Assembly: GCF_030247185.1 (NCBI RefSeq)
Contig: NC_080572.1
Span: 186,400,866 to 186,464,865 of the forward strand
DNA length: 64,000 bases
From: Malaya genurostris
Lineage: Eukaryota; Arthropoda; Insecta; Diptera; Culicidae
Reading direction: 5' to 3'
The notes under the pieces are model-generated. The model was not told the DNA's origin. It was given only the letters and a program-made list of their open reading frames with translations, and did not search any database. Both the position numbers and the translations under genes were made by a program. Positions 54,870-64,000 of this stretch are shown here, in pieces; the first letter of the stretch is position 1, and the number at the start of each line of letters is the position of its first letter.

Positions 54870-54887
54870 TTAGTAAGTTAGTATGTA

Positions 54888-54893
54888 TCAGTC
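54888..54893 (+). promoter_or_regulatory. Initiator at the 5' end of Jockey copy B
   Basis: The element begins exactly at TCAGTC, a match to the arthropod Inr TCAGTY. Copy A begins with the same motif. The bases at +28 (GCACG) fit the DPE only partly. Confidence 0.6.
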
Positions 54894-55021
54894 GGTGTTG
54901 AACAGTCGTTCGCACCGCACGCGTATAGCTCTTGGCTCCTGGAAATTTTTTTTTCTGGCTACCTAGAGTTTCATTGATTCAAGGCTTCAGTCTTTTTCAA
55001 GGCTACCTGAATCACTAACTA

Positions 55022-55092
55022 AGTGACTAAGTGATACAAAGAGTGATATTAGAGTGACTAAGTGATACAAAGAGTGATATTAGAGTGACTAA
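55022..55092 (+). repeat. Tandem duplication in Jockey copy B 5' UTR
   Basis: actaagtgatacaaagagtg plus atattagagtg (31 bp) occurs twice in tandem; copy A has only one partial unit. Confidence 0.75.
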
Positions 55093-55186
55093 GAAATTAA
55101 TCAGCCTTTTTTAAGGCTAGCTAGGAGTCTAATCGAAGACTAATTTAGCCTAGTTAATTTAATTTAAAATTTCATTAATTTCAAAA

Positions 55187-56677
55187 ATGCCTGCGTCCAA
55201 CCGGAAAGGCAACAAGCCTAAGGCTAAAAATAATTCAATACGGAATAAATCACAATCCGTTATTCAACATTTTTCTAATAACATTCACGATCTTATAGAA
55301 TCTGAATGTAAAAATAAAAGACAACGGACGGATTTCCCTACCGTTGATCCTATGCCGTCTAACAATATTTACGAGATTCTTACTGAATCCGATTGTAGCG
55401 ACATAGAAGAAAATTCTTCAAAAATTCCCAAAATGGACGCTTGTCGTTCTGGGAAGAAACATCAATCTATGCCACCAGTGACGGTGATGATTTCCGACTT
55501 CAAAGCATTCCGTACTGAGCTTTCTACTTTTCTCCCGGAAGTAAAAGTCTCATTTCAAATCGGACGAAGAGGAGAATGTCGAGTCTTGGTGGATGGATTG
55601 GAAGATTACGAACGTCTTATTCGATATTTGTCCGAAAAACTTCATAAATTTTATTCATATGATATAAAATCAGACAGACCCTTCAAGGCTGTCTTGAAAG
55701 GATTATCAAATGATCAAAGTATTGATGAAATTAAAAATGAACTAAAAGAATTGCTTGGTTTTGCCCCTTCCCAAGTAATACTTATGAAAAAAAGAGCGAA
55801 TGGTACTTCTAAACCACGCTCTGGAATTTCCCATGAACTTTACCTAATACACTTCAATCGAAGTGATGTAAACAATTTGAAAACTTTAGAAAAAGTACGT
55901 TTCATTTCCCACATTAAAATTCATTGGGAACATTATAAACGGCATAATCGTATTGCAAACTTAACGCAATGTCGTCGTTGCCAAGGCTTCGGTCATGGAA
56001 CCAAAAATTGTCATATGGATATACGGTGTTTGAATTGTGGTAAATCGCATTCGAAAGACGCTTGTCCAATGAATGAAACCACTGATAAATTTTCATGTTC
56101 AAATTGCAATGGAAATCATAAATCCAATTATTTGAAATGTCCTGTCAGGCAAAAAATTTTAAACGCTCGTTCGCTTAGACAACAAGTCAAATCAACGACC
56201 TTAAATTTACAGAACATACCTGAAAATTCTTCTAAGGCACCTGCCAATTCGTCTTCTAACGAAAACAATTTATTGACAGGTAGATCGACCTCGTCATCAT
56301 CTTCTTCTAATTTCACTTATGCTGGTATATTAGGTAGAAATCTATCTCCTATTTCTTCTAATGTAAATAATCAAAACACAGGACCGCCTTGCAGTTCTTC
56401 TTCTAACGAAAACAATTTATTAATAGGTAGATCGGCATTATCATCTTCTTCTAATGGCAGTCTACCTACAAATATTCCTTCAATGCCATTCGCTTCTTTA
56501 AATGAAGTCGATTTAGGCGATATAACTGAAAATAAAATGATCTACCTACAAGATCAACTTTTTCAAATGATCATCCAAATGAATTCGACTTCATCACTTT
56601 TTGAAGCATTTCAAATCGGATGGAAATTTGCAAATAATATTATAATGAATTTAAAATTTAACAGTGATGTTAAATAA
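55187..56677 (+). CDS. Jockey-clade ORF1: zinc-knuckle RNA-binding protein (copy B)
   Basis: 496 aa from the ATG at 55187 (MPASNRKGNKPKAKN). It binds element RNA. A basic N-terminus is followed by a central gag-like domain of the pre-C2HC type (about residues 95-255; GRRGECRVLVDGLEDYERL, then SHELYLIHFNRSDVNNL). Zinc knuckles are CRRCQGFGHGTKNC, CLNCGKSHSKDAC and CSNCNGNHKSNYLKC (about 262-323). A Ser/Asn-rich linker with repeated SSSNENNLL blocks precedes a conserved C-terminus (LGDITENKMIYLQDQLFQMI). The stop overlaps the ORF2 ATG in ATGTTAAATAA. No lesions. Confidence 0.9.
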   Translation: MPASNRKGNKPKAKNNSIRNKSQSVIQHFSNNIHDLIESECKNKRQRTDFPTVDPMPSNNIYEILTESDCSDIEENSSKIPKMDACRSGKKHQSMPPVTVMISDFKAFRTELSTFLPEVKVSFQIGRRGECRVLVDGLEDYERLIRYLSEKLHKFYSYDIKSDRPFKAVLKGLSNDQSIDEIKNELKELLGFAPSQVILMKKRANGTSKPRSGISHELYLIHFNRSDVNNLKTLEKVRFISHIKIHWEHYKRHNRIANLTQCRRCQGFGHGTKNCHMDIRCLNCGKSHSKDACPMNETTDKFSCSNCNGNHKSNYLKCPVRQKILNARSLRQQVKSTTLNLQNIPENSSKAPANSSSNENNLLTGRSTSSSSSSNFTYAGILGRNLSPISSNVNNQNTGPPCSSSSNENNLLIGRSALSSSSNGSLPTNIPSMPFASLNEVDLGDITENKMIYLQDQLFQMIIQMNSTSSLFEAFQIGWKFANNIIMNLKFNSDVK

Positions 56678-59318
56678 TTATTTGAATATTTTAAATTGGA
56701 ATGCTCGATCTTTGAAATCGAGTGAAGATGAATTTTATAATTTTCTCAAAGTTCACAAAATTCATATTGCCATTGTGACAGAAACTTTTCTTAAACCAAA
56801 TGTAAAATTGAAAAGTAATCCACATTATGTGGTTCATCGATTTGACAGGTTTACTGGAATTGGTGGTGGAGTTGCCATTTTTGTCCAACGGCAAATTAAA
56901 CATCGAATTTTACCTTCTTTCAATACTAAAGTTATTGAAAGCTTGGGAATCGAAGTTGAAACCATTCATGGAATTTATTTCATCGCTGGAGCATATTTGC
57001 CATTCCAATGCACCGGCGAACAATTAAATTTCTTTAAAGGCGATTTGCAAAAACTTACAAGATATCGATCGAAATTTTTCGTAATAGGGGACTTAAATGC
57101 TAAGCATGTCCAGTGGAATTGTAGGCAAAATAACAGTAATGGTAAAATACTTCATAATCAACTCTCAGCTGGTTACTTTACAGTTCTTCATCCCAGTAAT
57201 CCTACTTGTTTCTCTTCCGTGAAAAACCCGTCTACAATTGATCTGGTTCTAACAGATCAAAGTCACATTTGTAGTGAACCGATTACTCATGCTGACTTTG
57301 ACTCAGATCATCTTCCTGTAACATTCAGACTTTCCAACGAAGCTATAATTAATCCAATTAGTTCTATTTTCAACTATCATAGAGCAAATTGGTTGGATTA
57401 CAGATCTCACATTGAAAATCATGTGGATCATGAAACTATTTTAGAAAATTCTGCGGATATCGACACAGCAATTGATAATTTGAATCATTATATTATCGAA
57501 GCTAGAAATCTTTCAGTTCCCAAAGCTCAAACTAAATTAAATTCTCCTATCATCGATGACAATCTTCAACTGCTCATTCGGTTGAAGAATGTTCGTCGAC
57601 GACAATATCAACGTTCTCGTGATCCTGCTATGAAAAACATAGTTAAGGATTTACAAAAAGAAATTAAACATAGATTTACTCTTTTGCGAAATGAAAATTT
57701 CGCTAAAGAAGTTGAACAAATTAAACCATATTCTAAACCTTTCTGGAAACTTTCTAAGGTTCTTAAGAAACCTCAGAAACCTATTCCTGCTCTCAAGGAA
57801 GGAAATCAAATACTTCTTACAAATGGCGAAAAAGCTCAAAAACTTGCTCAGCAGTTCGAGAGTGTCCACAATTTTAATTTGAACGTTGTGAGTCCTATTG
57901 AAAATGAAGTCTCACTGAAATATGATCATATTTCAACTCAAGTGTTATCACACGATGACATTATTGAGACGAATTTTGATGAAATTAAATCAATTATTAG
58001 AAAACTTAAAAACATGAAGGCTCCTGGTAATGATGGAATTTTTAATATTCTTATTAAAAATCTTCCCGATGTTGCCTTGAGACTCCTGGTTAAAATTTTC
58101 AACAAGTGTTTTTCATTAGCTTACTTCCCAAAAAGATGGAAAAACGCTAAAGTAATTCCTATCCTAAAACCTGATAAAAACCCAGCAGAAACATCAAGTT
58201 ATCGCCCAATTAGCTTACTTTCTTCTATCAGTAAACTTTTTGAAAAAATTATCTTGTTAAGAATGATGACTCATATAAATGAGAATTCAATTTTTTTACC
58301 AGAGCAGTTTGGATTTCGTCATGAACATTCAACTACTCATCAACTTGTCAGAGTAACGAACATGATAAAAGCAAATAAATCTTCTGGGTTATCCACTGGA
58401 GTTGCTCTTCTAGACATAGAAAAAGCATTCGACAGTGTTTGGCACAAAGGTTTAATAGCAAAAATGTCTGATTTCCAGTTTCCTATTTATTTGATCAAAA
58501 TGATTCAAAATTATTTAACTGATCGTACTCTTCAGGTTAGCTATCAGAATTGTAAATCTGAATTGCTACCCGTACGAGCCGGTGTTCCGCAGGGTTCGAG
58601 TGTAGCTCCAATCTTGTATAATATTTTCACTTCTGATCTTCCAAATCTACCCGTTGGTTGTCAGAAATCGCTATTCTGTGACGACACAAGTCTGTTAACC
58701 ACAGGTAGAAATCTAAGAGTGATCTGCAGTCGCCTACAAAGAAGTTTAAATATTTTCAGTGATTATCTGTCAAAATGGAAAATTAAACCAAATGCAGCAA
58801 AAACGCAATTAATTATCTTTCCTCACAAGCCAAGAGCTTCTTTTCTTAAACCAAACAATAATCACATTCTCAAATTGAATGGCTTGGAATTGACATGGTC
58901 TGATCAAGCTAAATACTTAGGTTTAACGTATGACAAAAAACTCACTTTCAAGGATCACATTGAAGGAATCCAGGCAAAGTGTAATAAATATATTAAATGT
59001 TTATATCCTCTTATAAACAGAAATTCTAAGCTCTGTCTAAAAAACAAATTGTTAATTTATAAACAAATTTTCAGACCAGCCATGCTTTATGCGGTACCAA
59101 TTTGGTCAAGCTGTTGTTCCACCAGGAAGAAAACGCTTCAAAGGATTCAGAATAAAATTCTGAAAATGATTCTGAAGCGTCCTCCCTGGTTTAGTACAAA
59201 TGAGTTACACAGACTCACAAATATAGAACCATTAGATGTAATGTCACATAATATTATAAGCAAATTCCGACAAAAATCGATGCAATCTTCAATTGAATCG
59301 ATTCGCTCTCTGTATTAG
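56667..59318 (+). CDS. Jockey-clade ORF2: endonuclease and reverse transcriptase (copy B)
   Basis: The ATG at 56667 (MLNNYLNILNWNARSL) gives 883 aa; an in-frame GTG just upstream is not used here. The endonuclease shows N12, E39, GDLN (D142, N144) and SDH (D214, H215). The reverse transcriptase shows LLDIEKAFDSVWH (D583), RAGVPQGSSVAPILYN and FCDD (D672, D673), with FC where most families have YA or FA. The C-terminal part has the usual thumb-like region and no RNase H. The frame is uninterrupted, so the element may be active or only recently silenced. An 11-nt overlap with ORF1 suggests coupled translation. Confidence 0.93.
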   Translation: MLNNYLNILNWNARSLKSSEDEFYNFLKVHKIHIAIVTETFLKPNVKLKSNPHYVVHRFDRFTGIGGGVAIFVQRQIKHRILPSFNTKVIESLGIEVETIHGIYFIAGAYLPFQCTGEQLNFFKGDLQKLTRYRSKFFVIGDLNAKHVQWNCRQNNSNGKILHNQLSAGYFTVLHPSNPTCFSSVKNPSTIDLVLTDQSHICSEPITHADFDSDHLPVTFRLSNEAIINPISSIFNYHRANWLDYRSHIENHVDHETILENSADIDTAIDNLNHYIIEARNLSVPKAQTKLNSPIIDDNLQLLIRLKNVRRRQYQRSRDPAMKNIVKDLQKEIKHRFTLLRNENFAKEVEQIKPYSKPFWKLSKVLKKPQKPIPALKEGNQILLTNGEKAQKLAQQFESVHNFNLNVVSPIENEVSLKYDHISTQVLSHDDIIETNFDEIKSIIRKLKNMKAPGNDGIFNILIKNLPDVALRLLVKIFNKCFSLAYFPKRWKNAKVIPILKPDKNPAETSSYRPISLLSSISKLFEKIILLRMMTHINENSIFLPEQFGFRHEHSTTHQLVRVTNMIKANKSSGLSTGVALLDIEKAFDSVWHKGLIAKMSDFQFPIYLIKMIQNYLTDRTLQVSYQNCKSELLPVRAGVPQGSSVAPILYNIFTSDLPNLPVGCQKSLFCDDTSLLTTGRNLRVICSRLQRSLNIFSDYLSKWKIKPNAAKTQLIIFPHKPRASFLKPNNNHILKLNGLELTWSDQAKYLGLTYDKKLTFKDHIEGIQAKCNKYIKCLYPLINRNSKLCLKNKLLIYKQIFRPAMLYAVPIWSSCCSTRKKTLQRIQNKILKMILKRPPWFSTNELHRLTNIEPLDVMSHNIISKFRQKSMQSSIESIRSLY

Positions 59319-59579
59319 TTAGTAAGTTAGTATATAAGTTCCTTTTCCCCATTACACAATACAAGTAGGTTTAGAATTTTCCCTACACAAAAATCTCAGA
59401 ATTGCGGAAGCAAATGATGTCTTCATGGTAATAACCAAATCATATATATATATATATATATATAACAGGGCTGAAAAGTCACCACTTGTGGCTGAACACC
59501 CAATTTAAATCTTAATAATTTAATTTTAACTCATATTCCAATAAATAGTTAAAAAAAAAAAAAAAAAAGTTAGTATGTA

Positions 59580-59796
59580 AGTTCCTTTTCCCCATTACAC
59601 AATTCAAGTAGGTTCAGAATTTTCCCTACACAAAAATCTCAGAATTGCGGAAGCAAATGATGTCTTCATGGTAATTCCAAATCATATAAATACATATAAT
59701 AGGGCTGAAAAGTCACGACTTGTGGCTGAACACCCAATTTAAATCTTATTAATTTAACTTTAAATTTATATTCCAATAAATATTTATTAAAAAAAA
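59580..59796 (+). mobile_element. 3' UTR end of Jockey copy A, beyond the insertion
   Basis: agttccttttccccattacac to ttccaataaat and an A-run (59789-59796) match the copy B 3' UTR. It is the other half of the element starting at 50770. Confidence 0.9.
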
Positions 59797-61974
59797 CCCA
59801 ACCACAGGGATTTATGCTTGTAATGTTGCAATGTCAACCAAATTTTAGAAAAACAACTTACATCCTAGTTGAATTTTGCTAGCCGATGATTCCATTTAGT
59901 AAAATGGAAACTTTACGATAATCCTGACATCAATATCACCTATAGAGTATCATCTGTCTGTGACAACATGATCAGTTTTAAGTTACTGTTCACCATTCGG
60001 TCGTTGCTTTTCGAGTAGCCTTCTGGAAATTGCTAAGTGGAAAGTTTAGAGCAACTCTAGCTCCGTAAGCAAAGCTTTCCCAGCGTTCATCTGAAAATCG
60101 GAAAAGCTATACCGTGTCCTTTCTCACTACCCTGAGAAGCACCATCCAGCCATGCAATCAGAAGATAATTCATTCTCCGAGGACTAATCGTCTGTCATCG
60201 GACGTTTGTGTGCTACTTGTCGGATTTGCCCGCACTCCTCGCCCACCTGTGCGGTGTGAGGTAAATGTGCGCATCACTAGCAATAACACAGAGCGATTAC
60301 CGTAAGTGTAACTGTTTGTGCGAGTGAAATATTGTTGAAAACTGTGACACCGACTAAGCGTCTGCACGTGCTCCTGCTCTGTCCAGACTGGCCAGAAGCT
60401 AAAACTATTCTCTGTTTGTTCCGTCCTGTGGGAAATAGAGTCACGTACGACCGAGGATTGTTCCCTTGAAACTTGCCATTGTGGAAGATCAGGAAATACA
60501 CGCCGAATGTCTGTCTGAACTGTCGGTAACACATCAGGTATTGACGCAGGCTTTTTAGAGACTGTAGAATGCCACCCATTTGAAACCAAGAGTTCTCTTC
60601 ATCTAATATTAACGAACAAGTGGAGGGAATAGATTACATCCTTGATTGGTTTAATCAATTCTGAAGCAGGCCGAACTGATCGTACTGAACCTGAACAACG
60701 AAGCGTTTCTATCAGTGTATCAATGCATCACTTCGATTACACGATTCCAGCACAGAATACCGATGAACGAAATAACACCTTACCGTTCGGATTCGCTATC
60801 GAACCGGTTTCAGCCTGGACCTTGTTAGCCGCTCGATTACACACTATCCGACCGATTGAATTCCGAAACGCTTGTTGCGGTCATTTGTGCATAAGGACAA
60901 TCAACGGCCGTAGCCACTATTGCTATCCGATAACAATCGGGCGGCTGCATTGGGAAATGTCCACCATCAAAGACTAAACTTACGAGGGCTACCCTTTGGG
61001 ACGCAGTGCACCGAGAGCACTGACCTACCCACCCCCACGATTAGTTTGATATAGTAGATCATGTGAGCAATCAGACGGACATTGAATTGTGCTATTTCAG
61101 TTCAGACCCATTCAATCGAGCTTTTGTCAACCGGGAACAAGGCGGTTTTGAGAAAAATGATTTTTGAGTAGGTGTGTGATTCGGTGACTCAATGTTAAAA
61201 CAGCTCAATGATTAAAATGTTATGCAAAAGGCTATAGTATTAAAAAGAATATCGAATACTAGATACATGAAACAAATGATAATACAGAAGTGAATTTATA
61301 AAGCCATAAAAATCCAAATTAAAGTAAAAATTTGAAAATTACTCCATAGCATGATTGAGACATCAGAAACCGTTTTCTTATAGTTAGTTTATTACGATCA
61401 TTTTCATAAGCTTTACATGGCCAATTGTATAGTTGAAGGCAAAAAAAGCGAGGACTGTTGAAGGAAAATATAAAAAATTGTCATGCATTCAATCAATCCT
61501 TTTAACACAACATGCGTTGGCTGAACTGAGTTCTTTACGTTCATCACTTTCACACAAAGCAGCGTTGAACGCAGACCGGATTCAAGGACTTGACGTTGCG
61601 CGAATAAAATCTCGGTTCACCCATCAGCTTTCGCCAATACTTGCAGAATAGTGGGAGGAAAATCCGATCCCGAACTCTCTTTGATCCATGAAGACTAATA
61701 ACAGATGAGTGTCTACTCCCAAAAAGAACGAACAAAAATTATCTAAAGAGATCGGTCTTAATAAAGGAAATCGGATTAGGACATCTAATTTTATTATAGG
61801 ACGCCTTTTCAAAATTCACCCTGTTCAAGAAATAGGTGGAACTAATTCGTAAATATTTCGAGTTATACTAAACGCAACAACATAGTTCATTCTCCATGCC
61901 ATCAGGAATTAAATCAGAAATTTATGGTTAAATTTTCAACAGTGTGGCATTCTATAAATTACTCAAAAGCTTAG
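59797..61974. other. Unassigned, possibly host DNA
   Basis: No repeat family is recognised. Two moderately long frames exist: 60170-60589 on the minus strand (139 codons) and 60642-60977 on the plus strand (111 codons, non-ATG start). Neither has a recognisable domain or independent support. Confidence 0.3.
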
Positions 61975-62140
61975 ATTTCTCAAACTTTTGAAAACAATGA
62001 AAAAAACTCCTCACGCTTGCTTGTGTTTTCCGCACCCAGCCGACGGTTTTGATGTAGTCACAGTTCCCATACTCAACTGGAAGAGTATAAAAAGAAAACC
62101 ATGCTCGAAAATCGATCAAATATTTTTGTGCGTTAGACGT
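61975..62140 (+). promoter_or_regulatory. TATA-containing segment, copy 1 of a duplication
   Basis: ctcaactggaagagtataaaaag, then ccatgctcgaaaatcgatca and ttttgtgcgttagacgtga, occurs here and again at 63405-63515. The agtataaaa motif is TATA-box-like. No gene is recognised downstream. Confidence 0.35.
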
Positions 62141-63275
62141 GAAGTGTTTGAAAAAAAATCAAAATTTCGAATATCGCGACTGAAATTTTTCACAAGTGAT
62201 TTTTAAACAAAAAATCATCGACCCGAAACTGAAACTGATTTCGCATGGCAAAAATCAGCTGTGAAAAGTTCACTAGCGAACATTCTGCTCGATTATATTC
62301 AAGAAAAAAATTCGCGCATTGAATATATCCGATATGATTCTCGAACAGAAGATTTTTGGGAAATGAATTGCCAAAATTGAAAGCCGTTGTATCTCAACCC
62401 TTTGTAGAATTTATTAAATTCGCCGATGAACAAAAACTGAGCCGTTCTGAAAATGTTCAGTGTGCGTATGGTGGTTGATAAGGGGATCAATGGTGGTGAT
62501 GTATTTGAAATTTATTCGGCATTACATCATTAATCAAAGCAGCAAGTGTTGTGATCAATAATAGTTGTAATGATAATAAAAACATAAATACAAAAACAAT
62601 CACAAAGCATGTTATGCAGCCGATTAAAAAATATTAGCCATGCCATTTAGCCTGAATAACGTACGCAGAAGTGACAAGAGCGCAGACTACCGCTATGCCA
62701 ATTCAAACGCGCTATTCAAACAATGCGCCTATTGTGTATTTGTTACTTGCTGACAATACTGCGTTCCGGTTACTTCTATGAATCAAATGTATACTAAATA
62801 GCGTTTTATTTAATTTAAATATAAATAGTACAGTGTAATCAGCCAGCTGGAATTAGAACCGACTTTTGTCACTATAATATGTTTGTTCATTTTGACCACC
62901 CTAAGTGAAATGAAAATATTGCAGTTATCATTCTTCAGTTGCGAATTTATTCAGCAGAGATTTTTTATTAATGAAAATATAATAATTAAATCTTGTAAGA
63001 ATCACTTCGGTGTCGAACTGAAGCGTACTGGAAATTTAGCATCAAAGTATCAGAGTCTCCTTTCGAATATCACTTTAGCGATATTTCATTGGGTAAACAT
63101 TCGTTTTGCTGACACAAAAATCACTTGTGAACTTTGAAGTGCAGAGTTTTGTGGATGCTTGTTTCATGAATGAAAATATCGGAAGTGATTTTTTTAGTCA
63201 CTGAGTTTTTTTTAGAAAATCATTTCACGAGTGATAGTGAAATGAATTTTTTCTGATCATGATTTTCCCAACACT
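62141..63275. other. Unassigned AT-rich sequence
   Basis: No gene is recognised; an 84-codon frame (62883-63137) has no known similarity. Short self-complementary runs (gtgattttttt.../...aaaatcat) occur near 63183-63262. Confidence 0.3.
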
Positions 63276-63369
63276 GCTGAAAAGTCACCACTAATGACTG
63301 AACACCCAATTTTATTCATAATAATTTAATTTTAAGTTTTATTCCAATAAATAATACATCTAAAAAAAA
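63276..63369 (+). mobile_element. 5'-truncated Jockey tail
   Basis: gctgaaaagtcaccac...gactgaacacccaattt to attccaataaat and an A-run match the last roughly 90 bp of the Jockey copies A and B. It is a third, severely truncated insertion. TSD not identified. Confidence 0.8.
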
Positions 63370-63404
63370 CTCAAAAGTTTACATTCAGGGGTTTGTTGGT
63401 TTGT

Positions 63405-63515
63405 GTTTGAGTTTCTCAAATCTTTGGAAACATTGAAAAGTCGCCATGCTTAACTGGAAGAGTATAAAAGATAAGCCATGCTCGAAAATGGATCAATTCT
63501 TTTTGTGCGTTAGAC
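63405..63515 (+). promoter_or_regulatory. TATA-containing segment, copy 2 of a duplication
   Basis: cttaactggaagagtataaaagataagccatgctcg... and gtgcgttagacgtgac match 61975-62140 with a few changes. It lacks a roughly 50-bp stretch (cacccagccgacggttttg) found in copy 1. Confidence 0.35.
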
Positions 63516-64000
63516 GTGACTGGATGTCATGGCGAGAATCTTCCACCAACAGCATCAGACCTGCGTGATATAAAGCCACAGAGAACAGATTAAATCCAAT
63601 TAGTACAAACATTCGTCAGGGGCGGGTAGGATCTAACACTTTTAAAAAATCATTAATTTTTTTCTTATAATAAAACATTTCAAAAATATTCTGTGAAAAA
63701 AAACTATCAGAACACAGCTCTGGAATTTATGGGAGTTTATTATTTCTTATCTCATACTGCGAAGAGGCAAAAGCTTGGCGTATAGGCCCAAGAGTTCTTT
63801 TTTGATTGACTTGAAAATTTACCAAAACATTCTTGAAATGACAAAATACAAAGAAAGAATACGATTTTTCGAAAATGTTAGACTCTACGCTCATTCGAAA
63901 ACTATTTTTTTTCACTTTTTATATGTAAAATGCTGCCAGGTTTGCAGATTTCAAAAATATCCTGAAAACATGTCTTAGTTGCAGACTTTTGAAAATCGCG
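63516..64000. other. Unassigned sequence to window end
   Basis: No gene or repeat is recognised. Confidence 0.3.

Larger units (their letters stand above)
50770..54887 (+). mobile_element. Decayed Jockey-clade retrotransposon (copy A), main part
   Basis: It starts at an initiator-like TCAGTC (50770), followed by the same cgatgttgaacagtcgttcg text as the start of copy B. ORF1 and ORF2 remnants follow with many deletions and frameshifts. It breaks off at 54887 where copy B is inserted; its 3' UTR resumes at 59580-59796. No TSD was found for copy A itself. Confidence 0.9.
54888..59567 (+). mobile_element. Jockey-clade non-LTR retrotransposon, full length (copy B)
   Basis: The TSD AGTTAGTATGTA is at 54876-54887 and 59568-59579 (the terminal A is shared with the poly(A) run 59551-59568). 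The host site is the 3' UTR of copy A. The layout is 5' UTR, ORF1, ORF2, and a 3' UTR with an (at)n run (about 59443-59462), AATAAA near 59540 and poly(A). It has endonuclease and reverse transcriptase but no RNase H, which fits the Jockey clade. Both ORFs are open. Confidence 0.92.

Noticed and set aside
59443..59462. (AT)n run as a CRISPR or functional array
   Set aside because: It is a simple dinucleotide run in the Jockey 3' UTR; no spacer-repeat structure occurs anywhere in the window.
60170..60977. Host exons in the two longest frames of the right-hand region
   Set aside because: No recognisable domain, no convincing splice sites or start codons; kept as unassigned.

Overview
This window looks like nuclear DNA from a mosquito, most likely a culicine (Aedes-like). 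The evidence is its AT-rich sequence, the absence of any recognisable host protein gene, and a dense nested set of transposons of kinds typical of mosquito genomes: I-clade and Jockey-clade non-LTR retrotransposons, ITmD37E, DD37D and mariner DNA transposons, and a high-copy 'cttccggttccgga / gatggctgaaccgat' repeat. The species call is inference. I call that high-copy repeat family R and a second family, with CACGGAACGACCGAAAT ends, family H.

Layout. 1-451 (minus): open 5' part of an ORF1 from a second, divergent I-clade element. About 1,066-6,345: family R sequence carrying a tRNA-like unit (3,490-3,572) and a complete ORF1-only retroelement (4,632-5,813) with target-site duplication (TSD) and poly(A). 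6,361-12,340: repeats, including a long hairpin at 9,330-9,684 and an ITmD37E remnant. 12,342-13,595: ITmD37E element with TIRs and a broken transposase. 14,190-17,400: two family H elements nested in family R. 18,863-26,147: a third family H element, split by a full-length I-clade retrotransposon (19,687-25,702). 26,524-27,740: a fourth family H element inside family R. 29,425-33,897: hairpin, family R, a 1.6-kb TIR element and a SINE-like fragment. 35,917-36,961: two MITEs. 37,851-41,690: three Tc1/mariner-type elements in a row (ITmD37E deletion derivative; a mariner with 215-bp inverted arms; an apparently intact DD37D element). 44,227-50,248: a second I-clade copy, nearly identical to the first. 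50,770-59,796: an old Jockey-clade element split by an intact relative (54,888-59,567). 59,797-64,000: mostly unassigned sequence with a duplicated TATA-containing segment and a short Jockey tail.

How it works together. Each I-clade copy carries an initiator plus downstream promoter element at its 5' end, then ORF1 (zinc-knuckle RNA-binding protein) and ORF2 (endonuclease, reverse transcriptase, RNase H), overlapping by 8 nt. The two copies have different flanks, each has its own TSD, and I saw one base difference between them, so this lineage moved very recently. The Jockey copy has the same two-ORF plan without RNase H. The DD37D transposase is open and has perfect 25-bp TIRs. Everything else is decayed or non-autonomous. 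Nesting gives a relative order: family R is oldest, then family H, then the I-clade insertion; decayed Jockey precedes intact Jockey.

The best candidates for something under-described are the ORF1-only element with its own ends, the mariner hairpin whose arms both contain the transposase start, family H with its variable 2-bp TSD and shared open frames, and the tRNA-like unit bounded by an 11-bp inverted repeat.
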